12,908 nucleotides of DNA from an uncultured Rhodobacter sp. (lineage in GTDB: Bacteria > Pseudomonadota > Alphaproteobacteria > Rhodobacterales > Rhodobacteraceae), in assembly GCA_937901435.1 (NCBI GenBank), contig CALGTJ010000428.1:1-12908 (forward strand), written 5' to 3'. This document shows positions 1 to 6,908 of this stretch, in pieces (position 1 is the first letter of the stretch; each line of letters begins with the position of its first letter). Both the position numbers and the translations under genes were made by a program. Under the pieces are notes generated by a model. The model was not told where the DNA came from, searched no databases, and saw nothing but the letters and a program-made list of their open reading frames with translations.

Positions 1-1
1 A

Positions 2-100
2 TTCAGGTACTTCAATACGAGCCCAGAGATCATCCGCTTGGCTGTGATGCTGTACCTTCAACTTAAAGTTGAACTACTCGCTCTCGTACCCAAATCTTAA
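2..100 (+). pseudogene. IS6-family transposase remnant (N-terminal fragment)
   Basis: The frame starting at base 2 reads FRYFNTSPEIIRLAVMLY and then continues as unrelated residues to a TAA at 98-100. The first part closely resembles, from memory, the N-terminal region of a group of IS6-family DDE transposases from alphaproteobacteria, where a conserved arginine/proline-rich stretch normally follows the MLY. Here the similarity stops abruptly near base 55 and no DDE catalytic domain follows, so this is a truncated, non-functional copy. The true start lies left of the window. No terminal inverted repeat can be identified with only one edge visible. Similarity is judged by eye. Confidence 0.68.
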
Positions 101-332
101 TTAAATCCTTTACGCCTCTGCTATAGGTCCTGAGACCCTCCAGAAAGCTAGGTGGTCAGACATCGGTTTGGGGTGGTTTGGACTGCGGCTTACAAGGTGA
201 AGAAATAGTTTGCGGATGGGTTTGTTCTTCGGCAGTCTTAGGATGATACTTATCGAGGCCACATTTGTTTAGACCAACGTAGGTACAAGATAAGACTACT
301 GGTTCAGTAAATTTGGAAGGAATAGAATAGAA

Positions 333-656
333 ATGCATATTTTGGTTATAAACTTTACTGCTGAAACTACGTCTGAACAGTTTGACAATCTAGTGAAAGA
401 CGACGCTCCAGTATTTGCTGAAATCGAAGGGTTAATCCATAAGAACTTCATATTTAACCATGAAGAAAAAACTTATGGTGGTGTCTATATGTTCGAAAGC
501 AAAGCTGCATTGAAGGCTTATATGGCGGGTGATATCTTTAAATCTGTAGTGGAAAATCCTGAATGGTCTGACCATTTGGTTAGGTATTACGAAGTTCATT
601 CTGGGGCTTCTGAAATTCAAGATATGCTTAAAAAGAGCAGTGCTAAAAAAAATTAG
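333..656 (+). CDS. YdhR-family monooxygenase-like protein
   Basis: A 107-residue protein, close to the roughly 100 residues usual for the YdhR family (dimeric alpha+beta barrel, ABM-like fold; putative monooxygenases without cofactor). It has an N-terminal beta strand (HILVINFTAE), a helix, and the family-typical core around residues 47-56 (TYGGVYMFES) followed by an alanine-rich helix and a C-terminal strand (VRYYEV). The last 15 or so residues form a charged lysine-rich tail beyond the domain. Start is ATG 333 with GGAAGG at 315-320, a somewhat long spacing. Base composition is AT-richer than the importer and catabolic genes downstream, and an IS remnant lies just upstream, so it may be a horizontally acquired passenger unrelated to the catabolic locus. 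Substrate unknown; no function in this cell can be assigned. Confidence 0.75.
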   Translation: MHILVINFTAETTSEQFDNLVKDDAPVFAEIEGLIHKNFIFNHEEKTYGGVYMFESKAALKAYMAGDIFKSVVENPEWSDHLVRYYEVHSGASEIQDMLKKSSAKKN

Positions 657-688
657 ACCTCTTGAGGGAGATATTGAAAGCTTATCAA

Positions 689-1087
689 ATGACTAAGCAC
701 CTCACCAAGCCAATACGGGCGATCCACTTTATATTTACGGCGTTCCTGATGATGTTTGGGACACAAGTTAATGCAGCCCAGACATTGATGGTTTGTGATG
801 TACAACGAGATACTAAGTTTTACTTCAAGCTCTATGATCCATTAATAGGAAAATCGCAATTTTTAGTAAAAGCCGCTAGGCGATGGGTTGTCTGGGAGGA
901 AATGGATAAGTCCCGCAAATCCTTTGTATACGATATGGGCGCTAAACTTGTAGACAGTTTTGACAGTAAAAAAATGTCAGCGATAAGAACAACAATTCTG
1001 GATTTTGAATTTGGCTATCACCAATCTATCACCCGTATAATCAGACGGGATGAAGATGAGAAAACAATATTTGACATCAGGCTTTAG
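689..1087 (+). CDS. Hypothetical secreted protein, 132 aa
   Basis: I do not recognise this protein. From ATG 689 it has a classical signal peptide: a basic start (MTKHLTKPIR), a hydrophobic core at about residues 11-24 and a small-residue cleavage region VNAA near residues 27-30, so export to the periplasm is likely. The mature part, about 103 residues, has one cysteine (residue 36), is rich in basic and aromatic residues and ends in a beta-like stretch (KTIFDIRL). A longer reading from TTG 662 would add nine residues in front of the signal peptide. A purine-rich GAGGGAG at 664-670 could serve a TTG at 674, but ATG 689 with GAAAG at 676-680 gives the most normal signal peptide. Only 32 bases separate it from the YdhR-like gene and both share the AT-rich composition, so they may be co-transcribed. 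Confidence 0.6.
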   Translation: MTKHLTKPIRAIHFIFTAFLMMFGTQVNAAQTLMVCDVQRDTKFYFKLYDPLIGKSQFLVKAARRWVVWEEMDKSRKSFVYDMGAKLVDSFDSKKMSAIRTTILDFEFGYHQSITRIIRRDEDEKTIFDIRL

Positions 1088-1089
1088 AG

Positions 1090-1123
1090 CCCATCCCGCG
1101 TCTTGAGTGAGATGTGGGGTGGG
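1090..1123 (+). terminator. Weak hairpin after the secreted-protein gene
   Basis: CCCATCCC (1090-1097) can pair with GGGGTGGG (1116-1123), giving eight pairs including one G-U, around an 18-base loop. It begins three bases after the stop codon, which suits transcription termination, but no T-run follows, so it is not a standard intrinsic terminator. Confidence 0.28.
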
Positions 1124-1317
1124 TGTGGGGTTAGGTTGATTGTGCAGCGCTAGATGAACTCCATCCTTACTCCCGCACTCAATTTCAAGCTGGACTGTGC
1201 TGCTGCTCTCGCTGAGTGGCGCCAACTATTGAGCGCATAGATTCAGGCTGCGCCCGCAATATGATGTTTTTTTCATTTGTCTGACAGCATCGTTTAATGC
1301 CTCCAGTCAAAAAAATA

Positions 1318-1345
1318 TTGACTCATGCTAAAATAGCTTTATCAA
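1318..1345 (+). promoter_or_regulatory. Candidate sigma-70 type promoter of importer operon
   Basis: TTGACT at 1318-1323 matches the -35 consensus in five of six positions, and TATCAA at 1340-1345 matches the -10 in four of six with a 16-base spacer. It lies in the AT-rich part of the leader, about 70 bases upstream of the first importer gene. A TAAAAT at 1329-1334 is a closer -10 match but has no -35 at the right distance. Read by eye only. Confidence 0.4.
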
Positions 1346-1356
1346 TAATGAAATAA

Positions 1357-1375
1357 CGTTTCGTCTAATGAAACG
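1357..1375 (+). promoter_or_regulatory. Inverted repeat, candidate regulator operator
   Basis: CGTTTC (1357-1362) and GAAACG (1370-1375) form a perfect 6-base inverted repeat with a 7-base spacer. It lies just downstream of the candidate -10 element, where a bound repressor would block initiation. AATGAAA occurs twice, at 1347-1353 and 1367-1373, exactly 20 bases apart, so two overlapping half-site arrangements are possible. Size and symmetry suit an IclR-family dimer, and an IclR gene lies at the end of this operon. The assignment to that regulator is inference. Confidence 0.42.
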
Positions 1376-1414
1376 ACAAATAAATATCAAACAAAATTCA
1401 AGGGAGAATTTACC

Positions 1415-2473
1415 ATGAAAAATCAGATAAAAAGACTGTCGCTTGCGGCTGGCCTTGTTGCTGGAAGCATGGCTGTGGCGGGACCCGCACTGGCGGAAGG
1501 CGAGGTGGTATTCGCCTCTTGGGGTGGATCCTTTCAGGATGCCCTACGCTCTGCGATGCTGGATCCAGCAGCGAGTGCCTTGAACGTGACAGTCAAGGAA
1601 GATACGACCAATGGCATACAGGACGTGCGTGCCCAAATCACAGCGGGTGCTGTCGCCTGGGATGTGACTGAGCAGGATTTGCCCTCGTGTGAAACACTCA
1701 GCCGGGAAGGAAGCCTTGAGCCGATCGATTATTCGGTTGTGGACACAACTGGCATCCCCGAAGAGCTGATCCACGACAACTATGTTGGGTTCATCAACTT
1801 CACCAAGGTAATTGCTTATCGCAAGGATGCCTTTGGCGACAACGGCCCATCCAACTGGGCAGAATTCTGGGATCTGGAAAAATTCCCTGGCAAGCGTGGC
1901 ATGCACGGTAAAGTCAACTACAACCTAGAAGCTGCACTGATGGCTGATGGAGTTGCCCAAGATGACGTTTATGATGTGCTGGCCACAGAAGATGGCATTG
2001 CGCGCGCTTGGGCCAAATTGGGTGAAATCGCACCCAAAGTTACCGTTTGGTATCGTGGTGGATCACAATCCGCGCAATTGCTGCGTGATGGTGAGGTGGA
2101 CGTGATCCACATGGGTCATAATCGCGTGGAAAGCGTAATTGGGTCCGGTATCGAGGTGGCCTATGCGTTTGATGGTGGCACGATGGACGTTGATTGCTTG
2201 CTTGTGCCCAAAGGCGCCCCAAACGCCGAAAACGCGATGCGCTTAATCAATGAATTGCTTAGTGCCGAAGCACAGGCGCGGCTGGCTGTCACGATGCCAT
2301 TGGGGCCTGTGAATTCGGGTGCATTCGGGACCGGGATCATCTCAGATGAGATGGCGGTTAAGGTCAATACGCACCCTGAAAACTACGGCAAGCAGCTTCT
2401 GGTTGATCCAAACTTCTATATCGGGCAGCTGGGTGAGTTGACCGAAGAGTTTGACACGCTGATCCAGCAGTAA
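1415..2473 (+). CDS. ABC importer periplasmic binding protein, polyamine (PotD) type
   Basis: A 352-residue binding protein of the spermidine/putrescine-type (bacterial extracellular solute-binding family 8) group. It captures substrate in the periplasm and delivers it to the permease pair encoded downstream. It has a clear Sec signal peptide (KR near the start, hydrophobic core, ALA at 25-27 with cleavage before EGEV). The mature start VVFASWGGSFQDAL is typical of the family, as is the aromatic-rich ligand region YVGFINFTKVIAYRKDAF. No lipobox cysteine is present, so it should be soluble. Start ATG 1415 has AGGGAG at 1401-1406. It is first in the operon and is followed by a stable hairpin that may raise its expression over the membrane parts. 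Polyamines, agmatine, amino-acid derivatives and guanidino compounds are all plausible ligands; the neighbouring ureohydrolase favours a guanidino or amidino compound. Confidence 0.9.
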   Translation: MKNQIKRLSLAAGLVAGSMAVAGPALAEGEVVFASWGGSFQDALRSAMLDPAASALNVTVKEDTTNGIQDVRAQITAGAVAWDVTEQDLPSCETLSREGSLEPIDYSVVDTTGIPEELIHDNYVGFINFTKVIAYRKDAFGDNGPSNWAEFWDLEKFPGKRGMHGKVNYNLEAALMADGVAQDDVYDVLATEDGIARAWAKLGEIAPKVTVWYRGGSQSAQLLRDGEVDVIHMGHNRVESVIGSGIEVAYAFDGGTMDVDCLLVPKGAPNAENAMRLINELLSAEAQARLAVTMPLGPVNSGAFGTGIISDEMAVKVNTHPENYGKQLLVDPNFYIGQLGELTEEFDTLIQQ

Positions 2474-2478
2474 TTTAA

Positions 2479-2509
2479 TTGGGTGCAGCGCCTATTGCGC
2501 TGCGCCCAA
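2479..2509 (+). terminator. Intercistronic hairpin after binding-protein gene
   Basis: TTGGGTGCAGCGC (2479-2491) pairs with GCGCTGCGCCCAA (2497-2509) across a 5-base loop: a 13-pair stem with one G-U. There is no T-run after it, so it probably acts as an mRNA-stabilising or partial-termination element rather than a full terminator. This is a common way for ABC operons to make more binding protein than membrane components. Confidence 0.7.
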
Positions 2510-2531
2510 CTTAATCAAGTTAGGAACCCGC

Positions 2532-3620
2532 ATGTCATCTGCTGCCCAATCCCTTCCCATCGACATATCCGGCCTGAGCAAGGCCTACGGTTTGATCAAA
2601 GCGCTCGATGATGTGTCGTTGAAAATTGCTGCGGGTGAATTCCTGACGCTGCTTGGGCCATCGGGTTCAGGTAAGACGACGCTTTTGATGGCGCTGGCTG
2701 GTTTTGTCCGTCCTGACGGCGGGTCGATCCGGTTTGGGGAAAGCGAAATGATTGCGACACCGCCCCATAAGCGTGGCCTCGGCATGGTTTTTCAAAGCTA
2801 TGCACTGTTTCCATTTATGACGGTGGCTGAAAACGTGGCATACCCGTTGAAAGTCCGCGGTATGTCCAAAACTGATCAAAAGGCTAGGGCCGAACGCGCG
2901 CTCGATACAGTACAGCTTGGCGGCTATGGGGACCGGCGCATAACCCAGTTATCCGGCGGTCAAAGACAGCGTGTGGCCCTTGCCCGCGCTATGGTTTTTG
3001 AGCCGCAGATCATTCTAATGGATGAACCGCTCTCTGCGCTTGACAAAAAGCTGCGCGAACATATGCAGATTGAGTTGAAAGCGCTCCACCAAAAACTCGA
3101 CGCGACCGTTGTTTATGTGACCCACGACCAGCGCGAGGCCCTTACTATGTCTGACCGAATTGCGGTGGTCAATCACGGGCGAATCGAACAGGTCGAAACA
3201 CCGGAACGACTGTATCGCCAGCCCCGCAGTTTCTTTGTAGCTGACTTTATTGGTGAATCAATTTCCCTCCCAGTGACCGTTACGGGCGAAACCGCGCAGC
3301 TTGGTGCGCATGCGCTGAAATCTGATTTACCCATTGCCCCAGGGAGTGGGGGACATCGCCTCGTGATCCGGCCCGAATTGCTAGAGGTCACTTCAGGTGC
3401 GGTGCCCGACACGGCAAATGATTTGTCTGGCGATGTGCACGACATTATTTATCAGGGCGATAGCGTTTTGGTCATCGTTCAACACGACAGTGCTGGCCAG
3501 ATTAATGTGCGTGTCCCTGCCAATCGCGCCGGCCAGACCGGTTTGGTATCCAAGGGCGAACGCATTGGCCTTGCCCTGCATCCCGAAGATACAATCATCG
3601 TGCCAGAGCATGTGGCATGA
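2532..3620 (+). CDS. ABC importer ATPase, PotA type
   Basis: A 362-residue ATPase that powers import on the cytoplasmic face. All motifs are visible in order: Walker A GPSGSGKT (42-49), Q-loop glutamine in VFQSYALFP (residue 88), signature LSGGQ (140-144), Walker B ILMDEP (161-166), D-loop SALD (168-171) and H-loop histidine in VTHDQ (198). The region from about residue 240 to the end fits a TOBE regulatory domain, as in PotA, CysA and MalK. Length matches PotA-like proteins. Start ATG 2532 has AGGA at 2522-2525. The gene ends in a 4-base overlap (ATGA) with the first permease gene. Catalytically intact by motif. Confidence 0.95.
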   Translation: MSSAAQSLPIDISGLSKAYGLIKALDDVSLKIAAGEFLTLLGPSGSGKTTLLMALAGFVRPDGGSIRFGESEMIATPPHKRGLGMVFQSYALFPFMTVAENVAYPLKVRGMSKTDQKARAERALDTVQLGGYGDRRITQLSGGQRQRVALARAMVFEPQIILMDEPLSALDKKLREHMQIELKALHQKLDATVVYVTHDQREALTMSDRIAVVNHGRIEQVETPERLYRQPRSFFVADFIGESISLPVTVTGETAQLGAHALKSDLPIAPGSGGHRLVIRPELLEVTSGAVPDTANDLSGDVHDIIYQGDSVLVIVQHDSAGQINVRVPANRAGQTGLVSKGERIGLALHPEDTIIVPEHVA

Positions 3621-4519
3621 GTGCCGCCGAGGCCGATGGCACTGGACAAACGCTTCAGAACGCAAGCACGCTTAAGTCCGAGGAACGGCGCGAACGCATG
3701 ACCTTTTTTGGGCTTTCATTGCCCGCAGTTCTTGGTATTTTGATTGTCGTGTTTCTGCCAATTTTCTGGCTGTCGTCCTTGTCGTTTTACAATGCGGCCG
3801 GCGAGCTGAGCATGGAAAACTACGAACGTATATTTAACAGTGCGCTATATCGGCGGACTTTTGTTGTCACCTTCCAGATCAGCATTTCTGTGACGTTGAT
3901 TTGCGTTCTTCTTGGATATCCGCTGTGTTACTGGTTGACGAAGCTACCGGACAGAACATCTGCCATTTTGATGGTTTTTGTGTTGGTCCCATTCTGGACG
4001 TCGGTTCTGGTTCGGACCTACGCATGGTTGGTGCTGTTGCAACGAAAGGGCATCATCAATTCGTCGTTGATGTCGATGGGCATTATCGACGAACCGCTGC
4101 AACTGGCGCACAATTTGACGGGATCGATTATCGGTATGGTGCATATTATGCTGCCGTTTCTCATCCTACCGCTTTACGCCACCATGCGGAGCGTCGATAC
4201 CGATCTGGTTCGGGCTGCGGTTGGGCTGGGTTCTAGTCCGCGCGGGGCATTTTGGCGCGTTTTTTTCCCGATGTCCTTACCGGGTTTGTTTGCTGGCATT
4301 GTGCTGGTATTCATCCTGTCGCTTGGTTTCTTCGTCACGCCTGCATTGCTTGGCGGTGGCCGGGTTCAGATGCTGGCCCAACGGATCGAAAGTACAATCA
4401 CCGTCTATTCCAATTGGGGTGCGGCTTCGGCGCTGGGTGTTGTCCTGCTGTTGCTGGCGCTGGCGGTGATCTGGCTGATGAACCGGGTCTTTGGCCTCGA
4501 CAAACTATTCATGCGCTGA
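3617..4519 (+). CDS. ABC importer permease, PotB type
   Basis: A 300-residue inner-membrane permease with about six hydrophobic segments (near residues 31-53, 82-104, 116-138, 166-188, 221-243 and 270-290). The cytoplasmic coupling loop RAAVGLGSSPRG...FPMSLPG (about 199-223) corresponds to the EAA loop that docks onto the ATPase. The N-terminus carries about 25 polar, charged residues ahead of the first segment. The start ATG overlaps the ATPase stop by four bases, so translation is probably coupled. It should form the heterodimeric channel with the next gene product. Family assignment is firm; substrate is not visible. Confidence 0.92.
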   Translation: MSAAEADGTGQTLQNASTLKSEERRERMTFFGLSLPAVLGILIVVFLPIFWLSSLSFYNAAGELSMENYERIFNSALYRRTFVVTFQISISVTLICVLLGYPLCYWLTKLPDRTSAILMVFVLVPFWTSVLVRTYAWLVLLQRKGIINSSLMSMGIIDEPLQLAHNLTGSIIGMVHIMLPFLILPLYATMRSVDTDLVRAAVGLGSSPRGAFWRVFFPMSLPGLFAGIVLVFILSLGFFVTPALLGGGRVQMLAQRIESTITVYSNWGAASALGVVLLLLALAVIWLMNRVFGLDKLFMR

Positions 4520-4532
4520 GGATTTAAAAAAA

Positions 4533-5336
4533 ATGGACCAAGTTGGACAACGTAAAATAGACGTACTGTGGCTGATAGTGGTCGGCATTGCGGTGCTTTT
4601 CTTTCTGATCCTGCCCACCCTGATCGTGATCCCGATGTCGTTTTCGGGGGCCTCCTTCCTGGAGTTCCCGCCAACGTCATTCTCCTTTCGCTGGTACACG
4701 GCCTATTTCATGTCCTCGGAATGGATGAACGCCACCAAGACATCCTTGATTGCAGCTGCACTCACCACCGCAATAGCAACGCCATTGGGTTCGCTTTGTG
4801 CCTACGGCCTGCATTGTTCGACGCCTCGGATCAGGAGCTCGGCGCAGATCCTTGTGATAATGCCAATTGTCGTACCAGTGATCCTAATCGCCGTTGGTGT
4901 ATTCAGCCTTTATGCTAAACTAGGGCTGAATTACACGCTGACTGGGATTGTGATCGCCCATACGGCACTTGCACTGCCGTTTGTGATCGTGACGGTGATG
5001 TCGGGCTTGCAGAACTATGATTTCGATCAGGAATTGGCGGCAAGGAGCCTTGGGGCTTCGCGGGCCTACGCGCTTTGGACAGTGACCGTACCGCAAGTCA
5101 AATTTTCAATCCAGACCGGTGCGTTTCTGGCTTTCATCACATCGCTGGATGAGGTGGTGATTTCAATGCTGGTGTCCGGAGGGGAGAATGCCACGATCAC
5201 CCGTCGCATGTTCAATTCATTGCGCGATCAGCTTGACCCAACCATTGCAGCGATTTCCACCTGTCTGATTGTCGTTTCGGTCGGAATGCTTGTCGGCGTT
5301 CAACTTATCGGGCGGAGAAAGGGCGAGCCGAAATGA
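4533..5336 (+). CDS. ABC importer permease, PotC type
   Basis: A 267-residue inner-membrane permease, partner of the preceding gene. It has an N-terminal membrane segment (about 10-33), further segments near 70-90, 104-128, 137-158, 195-213 and 240-260, and an EAA-like loop ELAARSLGASRAYA (about 167-180). The stretch SLDEVVISMLVSGG is typical of PotC proteins. I chose ATG 4533 over an upstream in-frame TTG at 4491, because 4533 falls just after the PotB stop, has GAGGA at 4518-4522 in front, and leaves a normal-length N-terminus; the TTG would overlap the upstream gene by 29 bases. The gene ends eight bases before the convergent regulator gene. No clear bidirectional terminator was found in that gap. 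Confidence 0.92.
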   Translation: MDQVGQRKIDVLWLIVVGIAVLFFLILPTLIVIPMSFSGASFLEFPPTSFSFRWYTAYFMSSEWMNATKTSLIAAALTTAIATPLGSLCAYGLHCSTPRIRSSAQILVIMPIVVPVILIAVGVFSLYAKLGLNYTLTGIVIAHTALALPFVIVTVMSGLQNYDFDQELAARSLGASRAYALWTVTVPQVKFSIQTGAFLAFITSLDEVVISMLVSGGENATITRRMFNSLRDQLDPTIAAISTCLIVVSVGMLVGVQLIGRRKGEPK

Positions 5337-5344
5337 TACGCAGC

Positions 5345-6052
5345 TTATCTTTCGCCAAACTCCATCCGGATCTTGCGGGCGGCATCAAGCACCACAGCGC
5401 GGTAGCCCGCGACCGCCGCGTCGTCAAAACGCACGCGCAGGCCCGACAGGCTGACTGCCCCCAGCAATTCGTCTTCGAGCCCCAGCACTGGAACAGACAA
5501 GCCGGCCACGTCTGGGTCACGTTCGCCAAGGCTGAGATAGTACCCGGCCTTGCGAATGTTGTTGGCCTGTTTGCCTTTGCGCAGGGAATACGCATCCAGC
5601 ACCTGGCCGGACGAGCCCATGCTCAGCGGAATGATCTCGCCCTCTTCGACATGATCCCGCGCAAGCCTATGCGAATTGACCCGGTAAAGGCAAACGCCCG
5701 AATTGCCGCGCTGTACGTAAAACGACGCACTTTCCCCCGTTACCTTCACCAGGTCAGCCAATACAGGGCGCACAACAGGCCCCATCGCCAAGTTCTGGCG
5801 AAATACGGATCCAAGACGCCACAAAGACGGGCCGAGGTGAAACAGGCCTTCGGCGTCTCGTGTGATGTGGCCAAACTTCTCAAGCGAAACACTCAAACGC
5901 AGGATCGTCGCTTTGTTAACTCCGCTACGGTCCGCAACTTCTTTCAGCGACAGACCCGCATCGCCGGGCTCGAAGCAATCCAGCACACGCAGTGCACGTT
6001 CAACCGCTTCGACACCAACTGTTGTGTCTGGGGCTTGGGGTTTGTCGGACAT
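5345..6052 (-). CDS. IclR-family transcriptional regulator
   Basis: A 235-residue DNA-binding regulator. Residues about 14-76 form the winged helix-turn-helix (ALRVLDCF...LSLKEVADRSGVNKATILRL), and residues about 88-235 form the effector-binding domain with the typical GYYLSLGERDPDVAGLSVPV near its C-terminal part. The segment between SSGQVLDA (148-154) and IRKAGYYLS is shorter than in IclR or KdgR; some IclR subgroups share this, so I do not call it a deletion. Start ATG at 6052 (reading leftward) is chosen because GAAAGG lies seven bases upstream (6060-6065); an ATG at 6118 would add 22 residues unlike a regulator N-terminus. It sits between the importer and the catabolic operon, convergent to one and divergent from the other, so it probably controls both in response to the substrate or a metabolite. 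Whether it represses or activates cannot be seen. Confidence 0.92.
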   Translation of the reverse strand: MSDKPQAPDTTVGVEAVERALRVLDCFEPGDAGLSLKEVADRSGVNKATILRLSVSLEKFGHITRDAEGLFHLGPSLWRLGSVFRQNLAMGPVVRPVLADLVKVTGESASFYVQRGNSGVCLYRVNSHRLARDHVEEGEIIPLSMGSSGQVLDAYSLRKGKQANNIRKAGYYLSLGERDPDVAGLSVPVLGLEDELLGAVSLSGLRVRFDDAAVAGYRAVVLDAARKIRMEFGER

Positions 6053-6137
6053 GGGCAGACCTTTCGATGCATTTATGTGCTTGTTTATAGTCCCTTCGCA
6101 CGCAATTGGAAATCGCAATCAACAAAGGCAACAGGTC
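6053..6137. promoter_or_regulatory. Divergent promoter region, regulator / ureohydrolase operon
   Basis: 85 bases between two divergent genes. On the - strand a TATAAA (6084-6089) with TTTCCA (6107-6112) 17 bases further upstream could drive the regulator gene. CGCAAT is repeated directly at 6101-6106 and 6114-6119 and flanks TGGAAAT, a half-site-like element. A clear -35/-10 pair for the + strand operon is not visible. AAAGG at 6124-6128 is the likely ribosome binding site of the first ureohydrolase-like gene. Confidence 0.45.
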
Positions 6138-6908
6138 ATGAATAACGCGCAGAAACGATTGATGATAGCCGGGTATGGCGGCTTGCCCTTTGGCGAGGTG
6201 TCGCAATGTAAGCCGGGCAATATCGGGGTTCTAGGTGTCCCAAGCGAAGCCCGCAATGGAGCGCGTATGGGGGCCTCTTTAGCACCGGATGCGTTGCGCA
6301 GGATGACCGGGCAGCTTGGAACTGATTTGCCTATAAATGGCCGGGATCTGGGCAATCTGGATCTTTCGGGTGATTGGTCCGATGCTTTGACGCAGCTGGT
6401 GACGCAAATGTTGGATCATGATGTTTCGACGGTCGTTTTGGGGGGGGCGTCAGATGTTGCCTTGGCGGTGCTACACGCCATCCCTGATTTACCAGTTGTT
6501 GCGGCCATGCCGATAGCCCGAGGTGATGTCGCAGCCCGACAAGTAAGCACAATTTGGGTGGGTTTGAACGGAGAGCAACCTGCCGATGTTTGGGATCAGA
6601 TTAGTCAGCGCAAGATGGACTGGCGTACTGCTCGCCAGTTGGACGAGGGGCATGCTGGCTCGCTTGCCGTGCCTGGACGCGCTGTCCTCTGGATCGACAT
6701 GTCGGTCATTGATCTGGGATACGCGGCAGGTGTTGTAGGTCTCAATCCTGCTGGGATGAAACCTGAGACGCTGGTTTCCGTAATCGGTGCAATGCCATGT
6801 AGCTGGCAGGCGATTGTGATCACTGGTCTTGCACCCACGCGTGACACGCGGGGCATGGCGGAATTGGCAGCCATTGAAACCCTGAACGCGGCGCTGCGCA
6901 ATGGGTGA
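6138..6908 (+). CDS. Degenerate ureohydrolase-fold protein 1 (metal site lost)
   Basis: A 256-residue protein with the layout of the arginase/agmatinase family. The N-terminal strand and glycine-rich region NIGVLGVPSEARNGARMG...APDALR (28-54) parallels the family's GVP...G.R.GP..IR. The motif that is GGDHS in active enzymes reads GGASD (102-106), and the DAHxD motif is replaced by residues around VVAAMPIARGD. The SxDxDxxD motif reads WIDMSVID (185-192), keeping the first Asp but changing the second to Ser. The Glu of the C-terminal EVxP motif is Gly (TGLAPTRD, 229-236). At least four of the six metal ligands are therefore gone, and ureohydrolase catalysis is not expected. Start ATG 6138 has AAAGG nine bases upstream. 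The last eight bases overlap the next gene. A structural or regulatory partner of the intact enzyme at 8447-9445 is likely but unproven. Confidence 0.75.
   Translation: MNNAQKRLMIAGYGGLPFGEVSQCKPGNIGVLGVPSEARNGARMGASLAPDALRRMTGQLGTDLPINGRDLGNLDLSGDWSDALTQLVTQMLDHDVSTVVLGGASDVALAVLHAIPDLPVVAAMPIARGDVAARQVSTIWVGLNGEQPADVWDQISQRKMDWRTARQLDEGHAGSLAVPGRAVLWIDMSVIDLGYAAGVVGLNPAGMKPETLVSVIGAMPCSWQAIVITGLAPTRDTRGMAELAAIETLNAALRNG

Larger units (their letters stand above)
1088..1414 (+). other. Non-coding leader between accessory genes and importer operon
   Basis: 327 bases without a convincing gene. The left half is GC-richer and contains a hairpin (1090-1123) and a 28-codon ORF (1154-1240) with no ribosome binding site. 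The right half (about 1260-1410) is strongly AT-rich and contains a candidate promoter (1318-1345), an inverted repeat (1357-1375) and the ribosome binding site AGGGAG (1401-1406) of the binding-protein gene. Transcription of the importer operon most likely begins here. Confidence 0.7.

Noticed and set aside
57..73. 17-base palindrome TTCAACTTAAAGTTGAA, similar in style to MerR/SoxR-type operators
   Set aside because: It lies inside the frame of the transposase remnant, with no adjacent regulator gene visible and no promoter elements correctly spaced around it. Could be chance.
156..338. 60-codon reverse-strand ORF with two cysteines upstream of the YdhR-like gene
   Set aside because: No family resemblance, no clear ribosome binding site, and its start overlaps the YdhR-like gene start. 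Probably chance in an AT-rich non-coding stretch.
977..1225. 82-codon reverse-strand ORF covering the end of the secreted-protein gene
   Set aside because: Overlaps the better-supported + strand gene, is rich in low-complexity proline/threonine in the middle, and has no recognisable family.
1154..1240. A 28-codon ORF beginning MNSILTPALNFKLD, vaguely like the start of an oxidoreductase
   Set aside because: No ribosome binding site, very short, and no continuation in any frame after the stop. At best a remnant, and the resemblance is too weak to name.
1233..1273. GCGCA...TGCGC hairpin followed by a 7-T run as a possible terminator
   Set aside because: The stem is only five pairs with an 11-base loop, and the T-run begins 13 bases after it, too far for an intrinsic terminator.
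5345..6052. Apparent deletion in the effector domain of the IclR regulator
   Set aside because: The shortened segment is in frame and surrounding motifs are intact. A subset of IclR proteins appears to have the same short form, so this is more likely a subfamily trait.
5333..6145. Long 270-codon + strand ORF opposite the IclR gene
   Set aside because: It is the antisense shadow of the IclR coding sequence, whose helix-turn-helix and effector-domain motifs are clear on the - strand.
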